From Desulfobacula sp. (GTDB taxonomy: Bacteria > Desulfobacterota > Desulfobacteria > Desulfobacterales > Desulfobacteraceae), in assembly GCA_023701135.1 (NCBI GenBank), contig JAMPXP010000021.1, positions 1 through 64,000 on the forward strand: a DNA stretch of 64,000 bases, in the 5' to 3' direction. Shown here one piece after another: positions 56,321 through 64,000 of the stretch; position 1 is the stretch's first letter; every line of letters starts with the position of its first letter. The notes under the pieces were generated by a model. That model did no database searches. It was not told the origin of the DNA and worked only from the letters and a program-made list of their open reading frames with translations. The position numbers were made by a program, and so were the translations under genes.

Positions 56321-56962
56321 ATGGAATCCCAAATCACAATTGAGTGCCAAAAGATCAGGCTCGAGGGCAGGCTGAACCGGAATTCTTCACAAAAGGCGGT
56401 GATCGTCTGCCATCCCCATCCCCTCTATGGCGGAGACATGGACAATCCCGTGGTAATGACCATTGCCCGGGCTTTTTTTGAAAAAGGATTCACAGCTTTG
56501 AGATTTAATTTCCGGGGAACGGGGAAGAGCACGGGGGCCTTTGACAATGGAACGGGCGAGCAGGAGGACATCCGGTCCGCCATGGATTATATGGCGGATC
56601 AGGGATTTTTGGATATCACCCTGGCCGGATATTCCTTTGGTGCAAGAATGAATGCTGTGCTTGTTTCCCAGGGGTGCAGGATAGAAGACCATATCATGGT
56701 GTCTCCGCCTGCTGCGTTCATGAGTTTTGACGATATTGGAAAAATGCCGCACACGGGATTGATCGTAACCGGCAGGAATGATGACATAGCCCCGCCGGAA
56801 CTGCTTGCGAGGCATATTAAAAGGTGGGGCATACATCCCCGGTTTGATATTCTGGACCATTGCGATCATTTTTATTCAGGCTGTCTTCAACAGCTCGAAA
56901 CCCGGTTGACGGATTATCTTTCCGTAAAAGAAAGGGAAGGGCGGCCTGAAAATGGGGCATAA
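56321..56962 (+). CDS. Alpha/beta hydrolase
   Basis: A 213-residue small hydrolase of the type with VIVCHPHPLYGGDMDNPVVM (oxyanion region), LRFNFRGTGKSTG, nucleophile Ser in LAGYSFGARM, Asp in TGRNDDIAPP and His in DHCDHFYSG. It resembles the dienelactone hydrolase-like serine hydrolases often found in Proteobacteria. Start is uncertain between ATG 56312 and ATG 56321; AGG is better spaced for 56321. Its 3' end overlaps the convergent acyltransferase gene by 49 bp. Confidence 0.88.
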   Translation: MESQITIECQKIRLEGRLNRNSSQKAVIVCHPHPLYGGDMDNPVVMTIARAFFEKGFTALRFNFRGTGKSTGAFDNGTGEQEDIRSAMDYMADQGFLDITLAGYSFGARMNAVLVSQGCRIEDHIMVSPPAAFMSFDDIGKMPHTGLIVTGRNDDIAPPELLARHIKRWGIHPRFDILDHCDHFYSGCLQQLETRLTDYLSVKEREGRPENGA

Positions 56963-57498
56963 ACGGCCCGGATAGCGTCCATATCGGCTCCCATATCTCC
57001 CGTGGGATGAAATACGGGACCAATGCCTATGGTTTTGTGTTGATAATCAATAAACCCGCATACAATAGGGACCTTTGCTTCACGGGCAATATGATAAAAT
57101 CCTGTTTTCCAAGGGCCTGTATTTCTCCTTGCTCCGGAAGGGGCGATGGTGATGACGAGTCTTTCCGAATTTTCAAAGGCTTTGGTCATGAAGGAGACCA
57201 CATTGTTTTTTTCAGACCTGTTCACAGGGATACCGCCAAGCCGTTTCAATATGCCCTTGAAAGGCCATCTGAACATGGAATCTTTCCCCATCCAATAAAC
57301 CGGTAATCTCAGTTTAAAAACAATCAATAGAAAAAATATAAAATCCCAGTTGGATGTATGGGGTGCTGCGATCAGGACATATCGATGGATGTCGGGAGCT
57401 CTGCCTTGGGTTTTCCATCCAAAAAGAAAAAGCAGAACAACGGCGCCTATGTAAAAAATGGGCTGAAGAATAATATGGTTCAAGAGAATGGGTGTCAT
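56914..57498 (-). CDS. PlsC-like 1-acylglycerol-3-phosphate acyltransferase
   Basis: A 194-residue membrane-associated acyltransferase with an N-terminal hydrophobic helix, the HX4D motif as HTSNWD (about 47-52), KDSMFRWPFKGILKRLGGIP, and APSGARR in place of the usual PEGTR. It belongs to the PlsC/LPLAT superfamily and would acylate lysophosphatidate or a similar lipid. The changed EGTR block suggests a subfamily with a different acceptor. ATG 57498. Confidence 0.88.
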   Translation of the reverse strand: MTPILLNHIILQPIFYIGAVVLLFLFGWKTQGRAPDIHRYVLIAAPHTSNWDFIFFLLIVFKLRLPVYWMGKDSMFRWPFKGILKRLGGIPVNRSEKNNVVSFMTKAFENSERLVITIAPSGARRNTGPWKTGFYHIAREAKVPIVCGFIDYQHKTIGIGPVFHPTGDMGADMDAIRAVYAPFSGRPSLSFTER

Positions 57499-57749
57499 GT
57501 CACCTGCCGGATAACGGTTAAAAAAACAAGCCCATTAGAATCCGGACAAAACCAAAGATCAAGCTGCCGGGCACTGTTTTACACTATTAATACAGAGAAG
57601 GCGGCAAAAGCGTTATGATTGGTTTGTCAAGGTTTTATTTTCATCCGCCTTTTTCAAATCAATTCTGTAAAAATTAAAATAAGGCAAATTTGAGTTATTG
57701 ACTTACAAAATAAATTAGAATCAGGATGTTTGCCTTCGATAGTTATAGG
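57499..57749. other. Divergent intergenic region, left part
   Basis: Left part of the 427-bp gap between the acyltransferase and the MIO-enzyme cluster. No small gene or RNA is recognised. It is AT-rich and contains an isolated TTGACT at 57698 without a convincing -10. Confidence 0.4.
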
Positions 57750-57790
57750 AAATTAAAATTATTCCTTATAAAATTAAAATTATTCCTTGA
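57750..57790 (+). repeat. 21-bp-period direct repeat, candidate Lrp operator
   Basis: AAATTAAAATTATTCCTT occurs at 57750 and again at 57771, exactly two helical turns apart. The second copy runs into TTGACA (57787-57792). It sits about 140-175 bp upstream of the MIO-enzyme ATG. AT-rich, helically phased repeats suit Lrp/AsnC regulators, and one is encoded in this cluster. The link is inference. A second possible -35 (TTGACA, 57862) lies nearer the gene, with ribosome site AAGGAGGAG at 57911. Confidence 0.5.
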
Positions 57791-57925
57791 CAAAGAAGGG
57801 GGGATTTGGTTAGGTTTTGATGAAAATAGAAAATGTTCATGCTGCGTCTTTTTTATCTGAGTTGACATCGTCTGTTTTTAAATGCTGCAATTTATAAAAC
57901 CTAAATTTCATAAGGAGGAGAAACC

Positions 57926-59560
57926 ATGCCGATCAAAGGGAAAACCCTGACTCTGGACGGATATACATTAACCATTGAAGAATTGATGAAGGCAGGGAAT
58001 GATCTGTCCATCAAAGTCAAGGTGGCGGATAAAAACTGGCCCAAGATCCGCGAGTGCAGAGCACTGGTTGATAAATGGGCCAATGAAGAACGCTGTATTT
58101 ATGGTGTCAATACAAGCTGTGGCGGTCTGGTGGACTATCTTTTGCCCAGAGAAAGGGATAATGATTTTCAGAAAAATCTGGTCCGGGCCATCACCACCCA
58201 GGTGGGAAAGCCATTTGAGGATTCAATGGTTCGAAAATTCATGATTGCAAGAGCCAATTCTCTGTGTCGTGGTTTTTCCGGAATCAAGGAAAAGAACCTG
58301 AAAATTTACCTGGATATGATCAATAAGCATGTCTTCCCGGTTGTCCCGAGAAAAGGCTCCCTTGGCACTAGCGGTGATTTAGGCCCCCTTGGCTGCATCG
58401 CCAGCGTTGCCTTTGGTGAATGGAAAGCCGTTTATAAAGGGAAGGTCATGCCGGGAAAAGAAGCAATGGCTGCTGCCGGTGTTGAGCTCATGCATTTGAA
58501 TGCCAAGGAAGGTCTTTCCCTGATCAATGGAACCTCCGGAATGGTGGGTCTTGCCTGTACGGTTATCTCGGAAGCGACGAATACATTGAAAAATTCCGAT
58601 ATTATCGCTGCCTTTGCCATTGAAACCCTCATGGGAAGATTTAATCCCTTTGATCCCATCGTACATGAACAAAAATACCACCCCGGCCAATATGCCACTG
58701 CATTGAATTTAACAAAGCTTCTTAAGGGAAGCGGATTGGCCATTGATGAGATAGAACTTTCTTTAAAACTTCAGTCAACCCTCAAGGAGCACAAAGGGGT
58801 GTCTGTGGCGCATATTCCGGTTGAAGATGCTTACTCTATCCGGTGCACGCCTCAGTTTGTAGGACCTACAAAAGAAGCGGTAAACCATGCCCGTGAAGTT
58901 CTTTTAAGAGAACTCAATTCCAGCAATGATAATCCGCTGATTTTTACCGAACTGGATACATTCTTTCACAATGGCCATTTCCATGGTCAGCCCATCTCTT
59001 TTGCCATGGATTGCCTGGGAATCGCCATGGTTAACCTTGGTGTTGTCAGCGACAGGCGCATTGACCGGTTCATGGATGAGCATCACAGTACCGGGCTTCC
59101 CCCCTTCCTGTGCAAAGAAGACACCGGGGTCCGCATGGGGCTCATGGGCGGCCAGTTCATGACCACCTCCCTTGTGGCAGAGAACAGAACCCTTGCCGTA
59201 CCTGCTTCAATTCAGTCCATCACCTCAACGGCAGATTTTCAGGATATTGTCAGCTTTGGCCTGATTGCCGGAAGAAAAGCCCGCAAAATTGTTGAAAATA
59301 CAAATCATATTCTTTCTTTTGAATTGCTTTGCGCAGCCCAGGCCGCAGACATCCGAGGGCCTGAAAAACTGAGCCCGGCCGGCAAGATCATGTACAAGGC
59401 TGTTCGTGAAACCCTTGAGTACATGTCTTATGACAAGGTGTATATTGATGACCTGGAAGAACTCAAAAAGAGAATTGAGTCCGGTGAGTTCGTGGAAAAG
59501 GTGGAAAAAGAAGTTGGGGAGCTTCTGATCGTTCATGAAAAGAATAAAGACTTAAAATAA
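57926..59560 (+). CDS. MIO-dependent ammonia-lyase/aminomutase
   Basis: A 544-residue member of the HAL/PAL/aminomutase family, which uses an MIO cofactor made from three of its own residues. The tripeptide is Thr148-Ser149-Gly150 (GSLGTSGDLGPLG) where HAL usually has Ala-Ser-Gly. The catalytic Tyr59 is in CIYGVNTSCGG. Other family blocks are NGTSGM, HEQKYHPGQY, DAYSIRCTPQFVGP, NSSNDNPLIF, FHGQPISFA and VSDRRIDRFMDE. ADFQDIVSFG replaces the HAL-type NQEDHVSM, arguing against histidine as substrate. With a beta-transaminase-like gene 19 bp downstream and a BKACE gene, an alpha-to-beta aminomutase is the likelier role (inference). RBS AAGGAGGAG. Confidence 0.9.
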   Translation: MPIKGKTLTLDGYTLTIEELMKAGNDLSIKVKVADKNWPKIRECRALVDKWANEERCIYGVNTSCGGLVDYLLPRERDNDFQKNLVRAITTQVGKPFEDSMVRKFMIARANSLCRGFSGIKEKNLKIYLDMINKHVFPVVPRKGSLGTSGDLGPLGCIASVAFGEWKAVYKGKVMPGKEAMAAAGVELMHLNAKEGLSLINGTSGMVGLACTVISEATNTLKNSDIIAAFAIETLMGRFNPFDPIVHEQKYHPGQYATALNLTKLLKGSGLAIDEIELSLKLQSTLKEHKGVSVAHIPVEDAYSIRCTPQFVGPTKEAVNHAREVLLRELNSSNDNPLIFTELDTFFHNGHFHGQPISFAMDCLGIAMVNLGVVSDRRIDRFMDEHHSTGLPPFLCKEDTGVRMGLMGGQFMTTSLVAENRTLAVPASIQSITSTADFQDIVSFGLIAGRKARKIVENTNHILSFELLCAAQAADIRGPEKLSPAGKIMYKAVRETLEYMSYDKVYIDDLEELKKRIESGEFVEKVEKEVGELLIVHEKNKDLK

Positions 59561-59579
59561 GACTTAAGGATAAGACACC

Positions 59580-60935
59580 ATGCCTAAAGAAAAATTAGGA
59601 ATTGAAGAGCAGATTGAAAAGAAGATAGCAGAGGCTTACCGGGAAAAATTCCCGGTTTCAAAAAAGCATCATGAAGAGCTGATCAATTATATTCCCGGTG
59701 GTGCGACCCGAAGTTTATCTTATTTCAGACCCTTTCCCATTCACATCGACCATGGTGAGGGAGCCTTTGTCTTTACGCCTGAAGGCCACAAGCTTCTGGA
59801 TATCACCAATGCCTATGGCGCCATTGTCCATGGGCATGGTGACCCGGATGTGGTAAAAGCTGTTCAGGCCGGGATTGCAAAAGGGTCCCAGTATTCCAGC
59901 CCGACCCAGGGCCAGTACAAGCTTGCCAAGCTTTTGTGTGAAAGGGTTCCGGGGTTTGACCGGGTGAGGTTCCTGAACTCCGGGACCGAAGCCACCCTGT
60001 TTGCCATGAGAACGGCCAGGGCATTTACCGGAAAAGACAAGATATTGAAAATGGTGGGCGGCTACCACGGCACCCATGACAGCGTGGCCGCCTCCACCAA
60101 GAAGAACGTCATCACGGCCGGTATTCCCAGGGGCATGACCCAGGATATGCTGGAAGTGAGCTTTAATGATTTTGATGCGTTGGAAAAAAAGGTCAGGGAA
60201 AATGCCTCTGAACTTGCCGCCGTTATTATGGAGCCTTTTTTGGGGGCCGGCGGGGTGGTGCTTCCGAAAGAAGGATATCTGGAACATGTACGCAAAGTCA
60301 CCCAGGACCATAAGGTTCTCCTGATTTTTGATGAAATTTTTTCTTACCGGGTGGATACGGGCGGATGCCAGAAGCTCTGGAACGTGACCCCGGATCTGAC
60401 AACGGTGGGCAAGGTGGTGGGTGGAGGGCTTCCCATCGGTGTCTTCGGCGGTAAAAAAGAAATCATGAACATCTATTGCCATGAAAATACCGACAGGCCG
60501 CTGTATCATTCCGGGACCTTTAACGGCTATGAAACCGTGATGCAGGCCGGTTACGCAGCCCTGTCCAAGTATGATGAAAATGCCGTGGCCTATATCAACG
60601 GCCTTGGGGCAAGGCTCCAGGAAGGGCTCTTGAAAAGTATTAGGACCAATGGATTGAGGATACAGTCCAATCGGATCGGGTCCCTTCTGAACCTTCATTT
60701 TTATAATGAGCCCATCACCACGGCAGAACAGGTTCTGAAGTCGGAAGAAAAACTCCATGCCCTGATGCATCTGTCCCTTTTAAACAAGGGGGTTTTTAGC
60801 ATCCCCAGGGGACTGTTCATCCTGTCGACGGCCATGACCAACAAGGAAATTGATTTTCTCTTGGATAAAATAGATGAAACCTTAAAAGAATTGTTGCCAT
60901 TAATTAAAGAAAATTATAACCATTTACTCTTGTAA
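59580..60935 (+). CDS. Class III PLP aminotransferase (beta-amino-acid type)
   Basis: A 451-residue fold-type I PLP enzyme related to glutamate-1-semialdehyde aminomutase. It has IPGGATRSLSYFRPFPIHID, FLNSGTEATLFAMRTARAFT, GGYHGTHDS, the PLP Asp251 in LLIFDEIFSYR and Schiff-base Lys278 in TTVGKVVGGGLPIG. The PGGxTRS...FPI segment near residue 40 resembles, from memory, the carboxylate-binding segment of bacterial beta-phenylalanine aminotransferases. There is no heme-synthesis context; instead it sits between the MIO enzyme and BKACE genes, which favours transamination of a beta-amino acid to a beta-keto acid. RBS AAGGATAAG. Confidence 0.88.
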   Translation: MPKEKLGIEEQIEKKIAEAYREKFPVSKKHHEELINYIPGGATRSLSYFRPFPIHIDHGEGAFVFTPEGHKLLDITNAYGAIVHGHGDPDVVKAVQAGIAKGSQYSSPTQGQYKLAKLLCERVPGFDRVRFLNSGTEATLFAMRTARAFTGKDKILKMVGGYHGTHDSVAASTKKNVITAGIPRGMTQDMLEVSFNDFDALEKKVRENASELAAVIMEPFLGAGGVVLPKEGYLEHVRKVTQDHKVLLIFDEIFSYRVDTGGCQKLWNVTPDLTTVGKVVGGGLPIGVFGGKKEIMNIYCHENTDRPLYHSGTFNGYETVMQAGYAALSKYDENAVAYINGLGARLQEGLLKSIRTNGLRIQSNRIGSLLNLHFYNEPITTAEQVLKSEEKLHALMHLSLLNKGVFSIPRGLFILSTAMTNKEIDFLLDKIDETLKELLPLIKENYNHLLL

Positions 60936-60972
60936 TGAGGTTTGATTAATGTATTTCAAAAAGAGAAAATAA

Positions 60973-61455
60973 ATGGTTCTAGACAAAATTGACAAACAGA
61001 TTTTAAATACGCTTCAGGAGAATGGCAAAACAACCAATTCCAAACTGTCCAAAATTGTAGGGATTTCAGCCCCTGCAACCCTTGAAAGGGTTAAAAGGCT
61101 TGAGCTTGCAGGGGTGATTTCCCACTTTACGGCGGTACTGGACCCGGAAAAGATCGGGTTTTCCATCATGGCCATGGTCAGTATCAGTTTAAGTTTGAGC
61201 AGCCTGTCATCGGTGGCCGCCATCAAACAACGGTTTGTTGCCCTGGATGAGGTGGTGGAATGCTACCAGATTGCAGGGGCCAATGATTTTGTGCTCAAGG
61301 TCATTGCAAAGGATATCAAAGCCTATGGGGAGTTCATGAACAAAAAGCTCACCCAGATAGAAGGGATTCAAATCATTAAATCCTCCTTTGTGATTGACAA
61401 TGTCAAGGAAAAGAAAATGTTCATCCTTGACTTGGATGAGGAATACGGAGTCTAG
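60973..61455 (+). CDS. Lrp/AsnC family transcriptional regulator
   Basis: A 160-residue regulator with an N-terminal HTH (LDKIDKQILNTLQENGKTTN, then SKIVGISAPATLERVKRLEL) and a C-terminal RAM/effector domain (about 65-150; FVALDEVVECYQIAGANDFV, then LTQIEGIQIIKSSFVI). Lrp-type proteins bind amino acids or related acids and usually regulate adjacent catabolic genes. Its place inside the cluster suggests it senses the pathway substrate. The phased repeats at 57750 are a candidate operator. The ribosome site is weak (AAAGAGA). Confidence 0.94.
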   Translation: MVLDKIDKQILNTLQENGKTTNSKLSKIVGISAPATLERVKRLELAGVISHFTAVLDPEKIGFSIMAMVSISLSLSSLSSVAAIKQRFVALDEVVECYQIAGANDFVLKVIAKDIKAYGEFMNKKLTQIEGIQIIKSSFVIDNVKEKKMFILDLDEEYGV

Positions 61456-61489
61456 AAAATATTAATTTTTTCAACAGGAGAAGCAACCA

Positions 61490-62425
61490 ATGGATAATAA
61501 AATAATTATAACAGCCGCCATTACAGGGTCTGTTCATATCCCCACCATGAGTGATTACCTCCCCATAACCCCAGATCAGATTGTGGAGGATGCGGTCAAG
61601 GCCCATGAGGCCGGCGCCGCCATTGCCCATATCCACGTGAGAAATCCTGAAAACGGTCTACCTGTATCGGACCCGGCGCTTTTCATGGAGGTCTGCAGCA
61701 AGATCAAGAAGAGATGCAATATGATCCTTCTTCCCACCACCGGCGGCGGCATGAACCAGACCACGGAAGAGAAACTCATCCCCATCAAAAAGCTTCGCCC
61801 CGAAATGTGTTCCTTTGACCCTGCGCCCTTTAATTTCGGTATCTTTCAGATTGCCGGCCGGTTCAAGGAATATAAATACGCCTGGGAAAAGGACTATCTT
61901 GAACTCTGCAAGAATGTGACCTTCAGGCCGACGTTTAACGACGACCTCATCTATGGAAAGGCCTTTCTTGAAATTGACACCAAGCCGGAACTGGAAATCT
62001 ATGAGCTGGGCCACATTTCCTATGTGAAATGGCTGTTGGAAGAAAATATGCTGAAAGCACCGGTTCATCTCCAGTTTGTATTCGGCCCCATGGTGGGATG
62101 GATGGTGCCGTCGGTCAAACACCTGGTATTGATCTACGACGAGGCAAAGGAAGTCCTGGGGGAAGGCAATTTTACCTGGTCCGTGGCTGCCGGCGGCCGG
62201 TTCCAGATCCCCATCACCAGTACGGCCATGGCCATGGGCGCGCAGAATATCAGGGTCGGGCTTGAGGATTCCGTATACGCCGGCAAGGGTATCATGGCAA
62301 AGGCCAGCGCCGACCAGGTCAACATGGTCAAACGCATCGCCAGGGAAATGAGCCTTGAACCGGCGACATCCGACGAAGCAAGACAGATTCTCAAGCTTAA
62401 AGGAATCGATAAGGTAGCGTTCTGA
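61490..62425 (+). CDS. Beta-keto acid cleavage enzyme (BKACE, DUF849)
   Basis: A 311-residue zinc enzyme of the BKACE family, whose founding member Kce cleaves 3-keto-5-aminohexanoate in lysine fermentation. The family reaction is a beta-keto acid plus acetyl-CoA giving acetoacetate plus a shorter acyl-CoA. It has IIITAAITGSVHIP, zinc ligands His47 and His49 in AHIHVRNPE, TTGGGM, and the Arg255/Glu259/Asp260 set in NIRVGLEDSVYAGKG. It is longer than Kce (~275) through a middle insert around EYKYAWEKDYLELC, so the substrate pocket probably differs. RBS CAGGAGAAG. It supplies the chain-cleaving step of the proposed amino acid pathway. Confidence 0.93.
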   Translation: MDNKIIITAAITGSVHIPTMSDYLPITPDQIVEDAVKAHEAGAAIAHIHVRNPENGLPVSDPALFMEVCSKIKKRCNMILLPTTGGGMNQTTEEKLIPIKKLRPEMCSFDPAPFNFGIFQIAGRFKEYKYAWEKDYLELCKNVTFRPTFNDDLIYGKAFLEIDTKPELEIYELGHISYVKWLLEENMLKAPVHLQFVFGPMVGWMVPSVKHLVLIYDEAKEVLGEGNFTWSVAAGGRFQIPITSTAMAMGAQNIRVGLEDSVYAGKGIMAKASADQVNMVKRIAREMSLEPATSDEARQILKLKGIDKVAF

Positions 62426-62510
62426 TTTTTTGAAAACCCTGTTTACAATGTGGGCGTTTTTTAAGAAACGGACGCGGTTTGACAGAATAATGAAAAAAAG
62501 GAGGGCATCG

Positions 62511-64000
62511 TTGAATTATTCAGGTTACGCTTCAATTCATGCTCGGCATATTCCTGACAAGGTCTGCCTGATCGAAAGAACCCCGGCAACGGGGGCAAGG
62601 CGATCCTTTACCTGGAGGGAATTTAATGACGAGATCAACAGAACGGCGAATTATCTATCAAAGGAACTGGGGGTCAGGCATGGGGATTTTGTCATGCACC
62701 TTCAGAAAGATTCTCTGGAATGGCTGATCACCTATTTTGCCATCATCCGCCTGGGTGCAGTCGTTGTTCCATTGAATTTTCGTTTTGAGACCTCTGATGT
62801 CCTCTATGCCGCCGAAGTTTGCAAGCCGGATGTTTTTATTCTCGGATCTGAATTTTTAGGGGTTGTTCAGCCGGGACAAAAAGATCTTGGGACCATTAAA
62901 AAATATATCTGTATCGGTAAAGATGTTCCAAAAGACATGATTGATTTCAAAACGGTCCAGGCATATCCGGATACATCAGATGCCCTGGTGGACGTTGACA
63001 GGGATCATGACCTTGCCATGATGTTCACTTCGGGAACAACCGGAAAACCAAAGCCCGTCCTCCATACCCATTATTCCATCAATAATACGGCCATTGGCAA
63101 TGGAATGACCTATTTTGTCCAGAAGGATGATAATTATTTATTCTTTTTACCTTTATATCACAGCGGCACCATGTTTTTATGGGCTCCTTTCTATGCCACC
63201 GGTGCGACTGGGACCATCATCAGGGATTTCCGCGACCCCAAATGGATTATTGAAGCCGTTGCTGAAGAAAAATGTACGGACGTGCTCTTTGTGGTTCCCA
63301 TCGGCATTGCTGTTTTAAATGCCATTGCCAAGGGGGATCTGAAACTGGAGAACTATGATCTTTCTTCGTGGAAATATATGGAGATCGGAGCCCAGCCCGT
63401 ACCCTTTGATATCATGAAGCTCCTGGTGGAAAAATTGCCCTGCGCCGTATCCAATATCTATGGTATCACCGAGGGCGGCGGGGGCGGTTTGTTTAATCTG
63501 TATCCCGAGGATGTTCTCTCAAGACCCGGTTCCATCGGCAAACCCACCTTCGGGGTTGAGGCCAAAATTGTCGGGCCCACAGGGGAAGAGCTTCCCGATG
63601 GTCACGTGGGAGAGCTCATCTTCCGGACGCCCCGGATGATGCGGGAGTATTATTCAAACCCAGAAAAAACAAAAGAAACCATAAAAAAGGGTTGGCTTTA
63701 CACCGGAGATTTACTAAAGAAGGACAAAGACGGGTATTTTTATATCGTTGACCGGATGAAGGATATGGTCACCAGCGGGGGTGAGAATATTTTCCCGGTT
63801 GAGATTGAAGATGCATTGATGGATCATCCCGACATTGATGATGTGGCCTGCATCGGATATCCGGATGACCGGTTGGTGGAAATTGTCCTTGCCGTTGTCC
63901 AGACAAAAGAAGGAAAAGAGTTGACGGAAGAAGAGGTGATTGAGTTTGCAAAATCCAAACTTTCTCTTTACAAGGTCCCGCGCAAGGTCATCTTTGACCG
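62511..64000 (+). CDS. AMP-dependent acyl-CoA synthetase (3' truncated by window)
   Basis: At least 496 residues of an ANL-superfamily ligase; no stop codon occurs before the window end. It has the P-loop MFTSGTTGKPKPVLHTHYS, FLPLYHSGTMFLWAPF, ISNIYG-type NIYGITEGGGGG, LYTGDLLKKDKDGYFYIVDR and KDMVTSGGENIFPVEIEDAL. It activates a carboxylic acid to its CoA thioester through an acyl-AMP. The start TTG 62511 is chosen because AGGAGGG lies 5 bp upstream; ATG 62490 in frame lacks a ribosome site. As the last visible gene of the cluster it could activate acetoacetate released by BKACE or an acid substrate or product; the sequence does not decide. Confidence 0.93.
   Translation, partial: MNYSGYASIHARHIPDKVCLIERTPATGARRSFTWREFNDEINRTANYLSKELGVRHGDFVMHLQKDSLEWLITYFAIIRLGAVVVPLNFRFETSDVLYAAEVCKPDVFILGSEFLGVVQPGQKDLGTIKKYICIGKDVPKDMIDFKTVQAYPDTSDALVDVDRDHDLAMMFTSGTTGKPKPVLHTHYSINNTAIGNGMTYFVQKDDNYLFFLPLYHSGTMFLWAPFYATGATGTIIRDFRDPKWIIEAVAEEKCTDVLFVVPIGIAVLNAIAKGDLKLENYDLSSWKYMEIGAQPVPFDIMKLLVEKLPCAVSNIYGITEGGGGGLFNLYPEDVLSRPGSIGKPTFGVEAKIVGPTGEELPDGHVGELIFRTPRMMREYYSNPEKTKETIKKGWLYTGDLLKKDKDGYFYIVDRMKDMVTSGGENIFPVEIEDALMDHPDIDDVACIGYPDDRLVEIVLAVVQTKEGKELTEEEVIEFAKSKLSLYKVPRKVIFD

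Noticed and set aside
57926-59560. Histidine ammonia-lyase hutH of histidine degradation
   Set aside because: No hutU/hutI-like genes are adjacent, and the HAL-type Glu motif and Ala-Ser-Gly tripeptide are replaced.
59580-60935. Heme-pathway glutamate-1-semialdehyde aminomutase (hemL)
   Set aside because: The family match is real, but no heme genes are nearby and the context with BKACE and an MIO enzyme favours a beta-amino-acid transaminase.

Overview
The window looks like chromosome from a sulfate-reducing Desulfobacterota bacterium, probably Desulfobacterales. This is an inference from the gene content: PEP-CTERM exported proteins with sigma-54 promoters, several thiolases, a CheA with two CheW-like domains and a receiver, and TTG/GTG starts behind strong Shine-Dalgarno sequences. 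No rRNA or respiratory marker is present to confirm it. The first ~5.6 kb and the 22.3-25 kb stretch are visibly more AT-rich than the rest.

Left end (1-4290): three leftward accessory genes (a protein with family-A-polymerase-like motifs, a DUF2958 protein and a small unknown) lie inside what I read as the right end of an integrated element. The boundary is the 3' portion of a tRNA-Glu(UUC) gene at 4243-4290, preceded by clustered short repeats of the kind tyrosine integrases bind. The intact tRNA and the integrase would lie left of the window. Two PEP-CTERM protein genes (3205 and 4781) flank this boundary. Both have the same upstream activating element and a -24/-12 promoter, and the second also has a GEMM/c-di-GMP-type riboswitch starting almost at its predicted transcription start.

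Core region (5.8-25 kb): a small coiled-coil protein; a large PAS hybrid histidine kinase; an ABC-2 exporter pair; der; rarA; a zinc ribbon-pseudokinase-TM-trypsin protease-TPR fusion; then a TPR/OmpA-like lipoprotein followed by an ECF sigma factor, a membrane TPR/OmpA-like putative anti-sigma factor and a Gly-rich secreted protein. After an alpha/beta hydrolase comes a small accessory patch with an HTH-GHKL-STAS-like (DUF4325) gene and a TIR-domain gene.

25-40 kb: a TPP riboswitch with a clear terminator controls thiBPQ. It is followed by two thiolase-family genes, an NRDE protein, a 51-aa membrane protein, an AI-2E family permease, gyrA-radC-(Cys-rich small protein)-pgk, an unknown conserved protein and a GNAT acetyltransferase.

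40-57.5 kb: a leftward chemosensory operon, cheA-cheW-cheB-cheR-(HEAT repeat/receiver); then a U32 peptidase downstream of tRNA-Arg(CCU), an MltD-like transglycosylase, eno, pyrG, a trypsin-like protease whose start codon opens a perfect 19-bp hairpin, a 55-aa zinc-ribbon membrane protein, an M20 peptidase, an alpha/beta hydrolase and a PlsC-like acyltransferase.

57.9-64 kb: the most interesting cluster. It encodes an MIO-family enzyme with a Thr-Ser-Gly cofactor tripeptide, a class III aminotransferase resembling beta-amino-acid transaminases, an Lrp/AsnC regulator, a beta-keto acid cleavage enzyme (BKACE, DUF849) and an acyl-CoA ligase cut by the window end. Together they suggest degradation of an alpha-amino acid through its beta-isomer: aminomutase, then beta-transaminase, then BKACE cleavage with acetyl-CoA.
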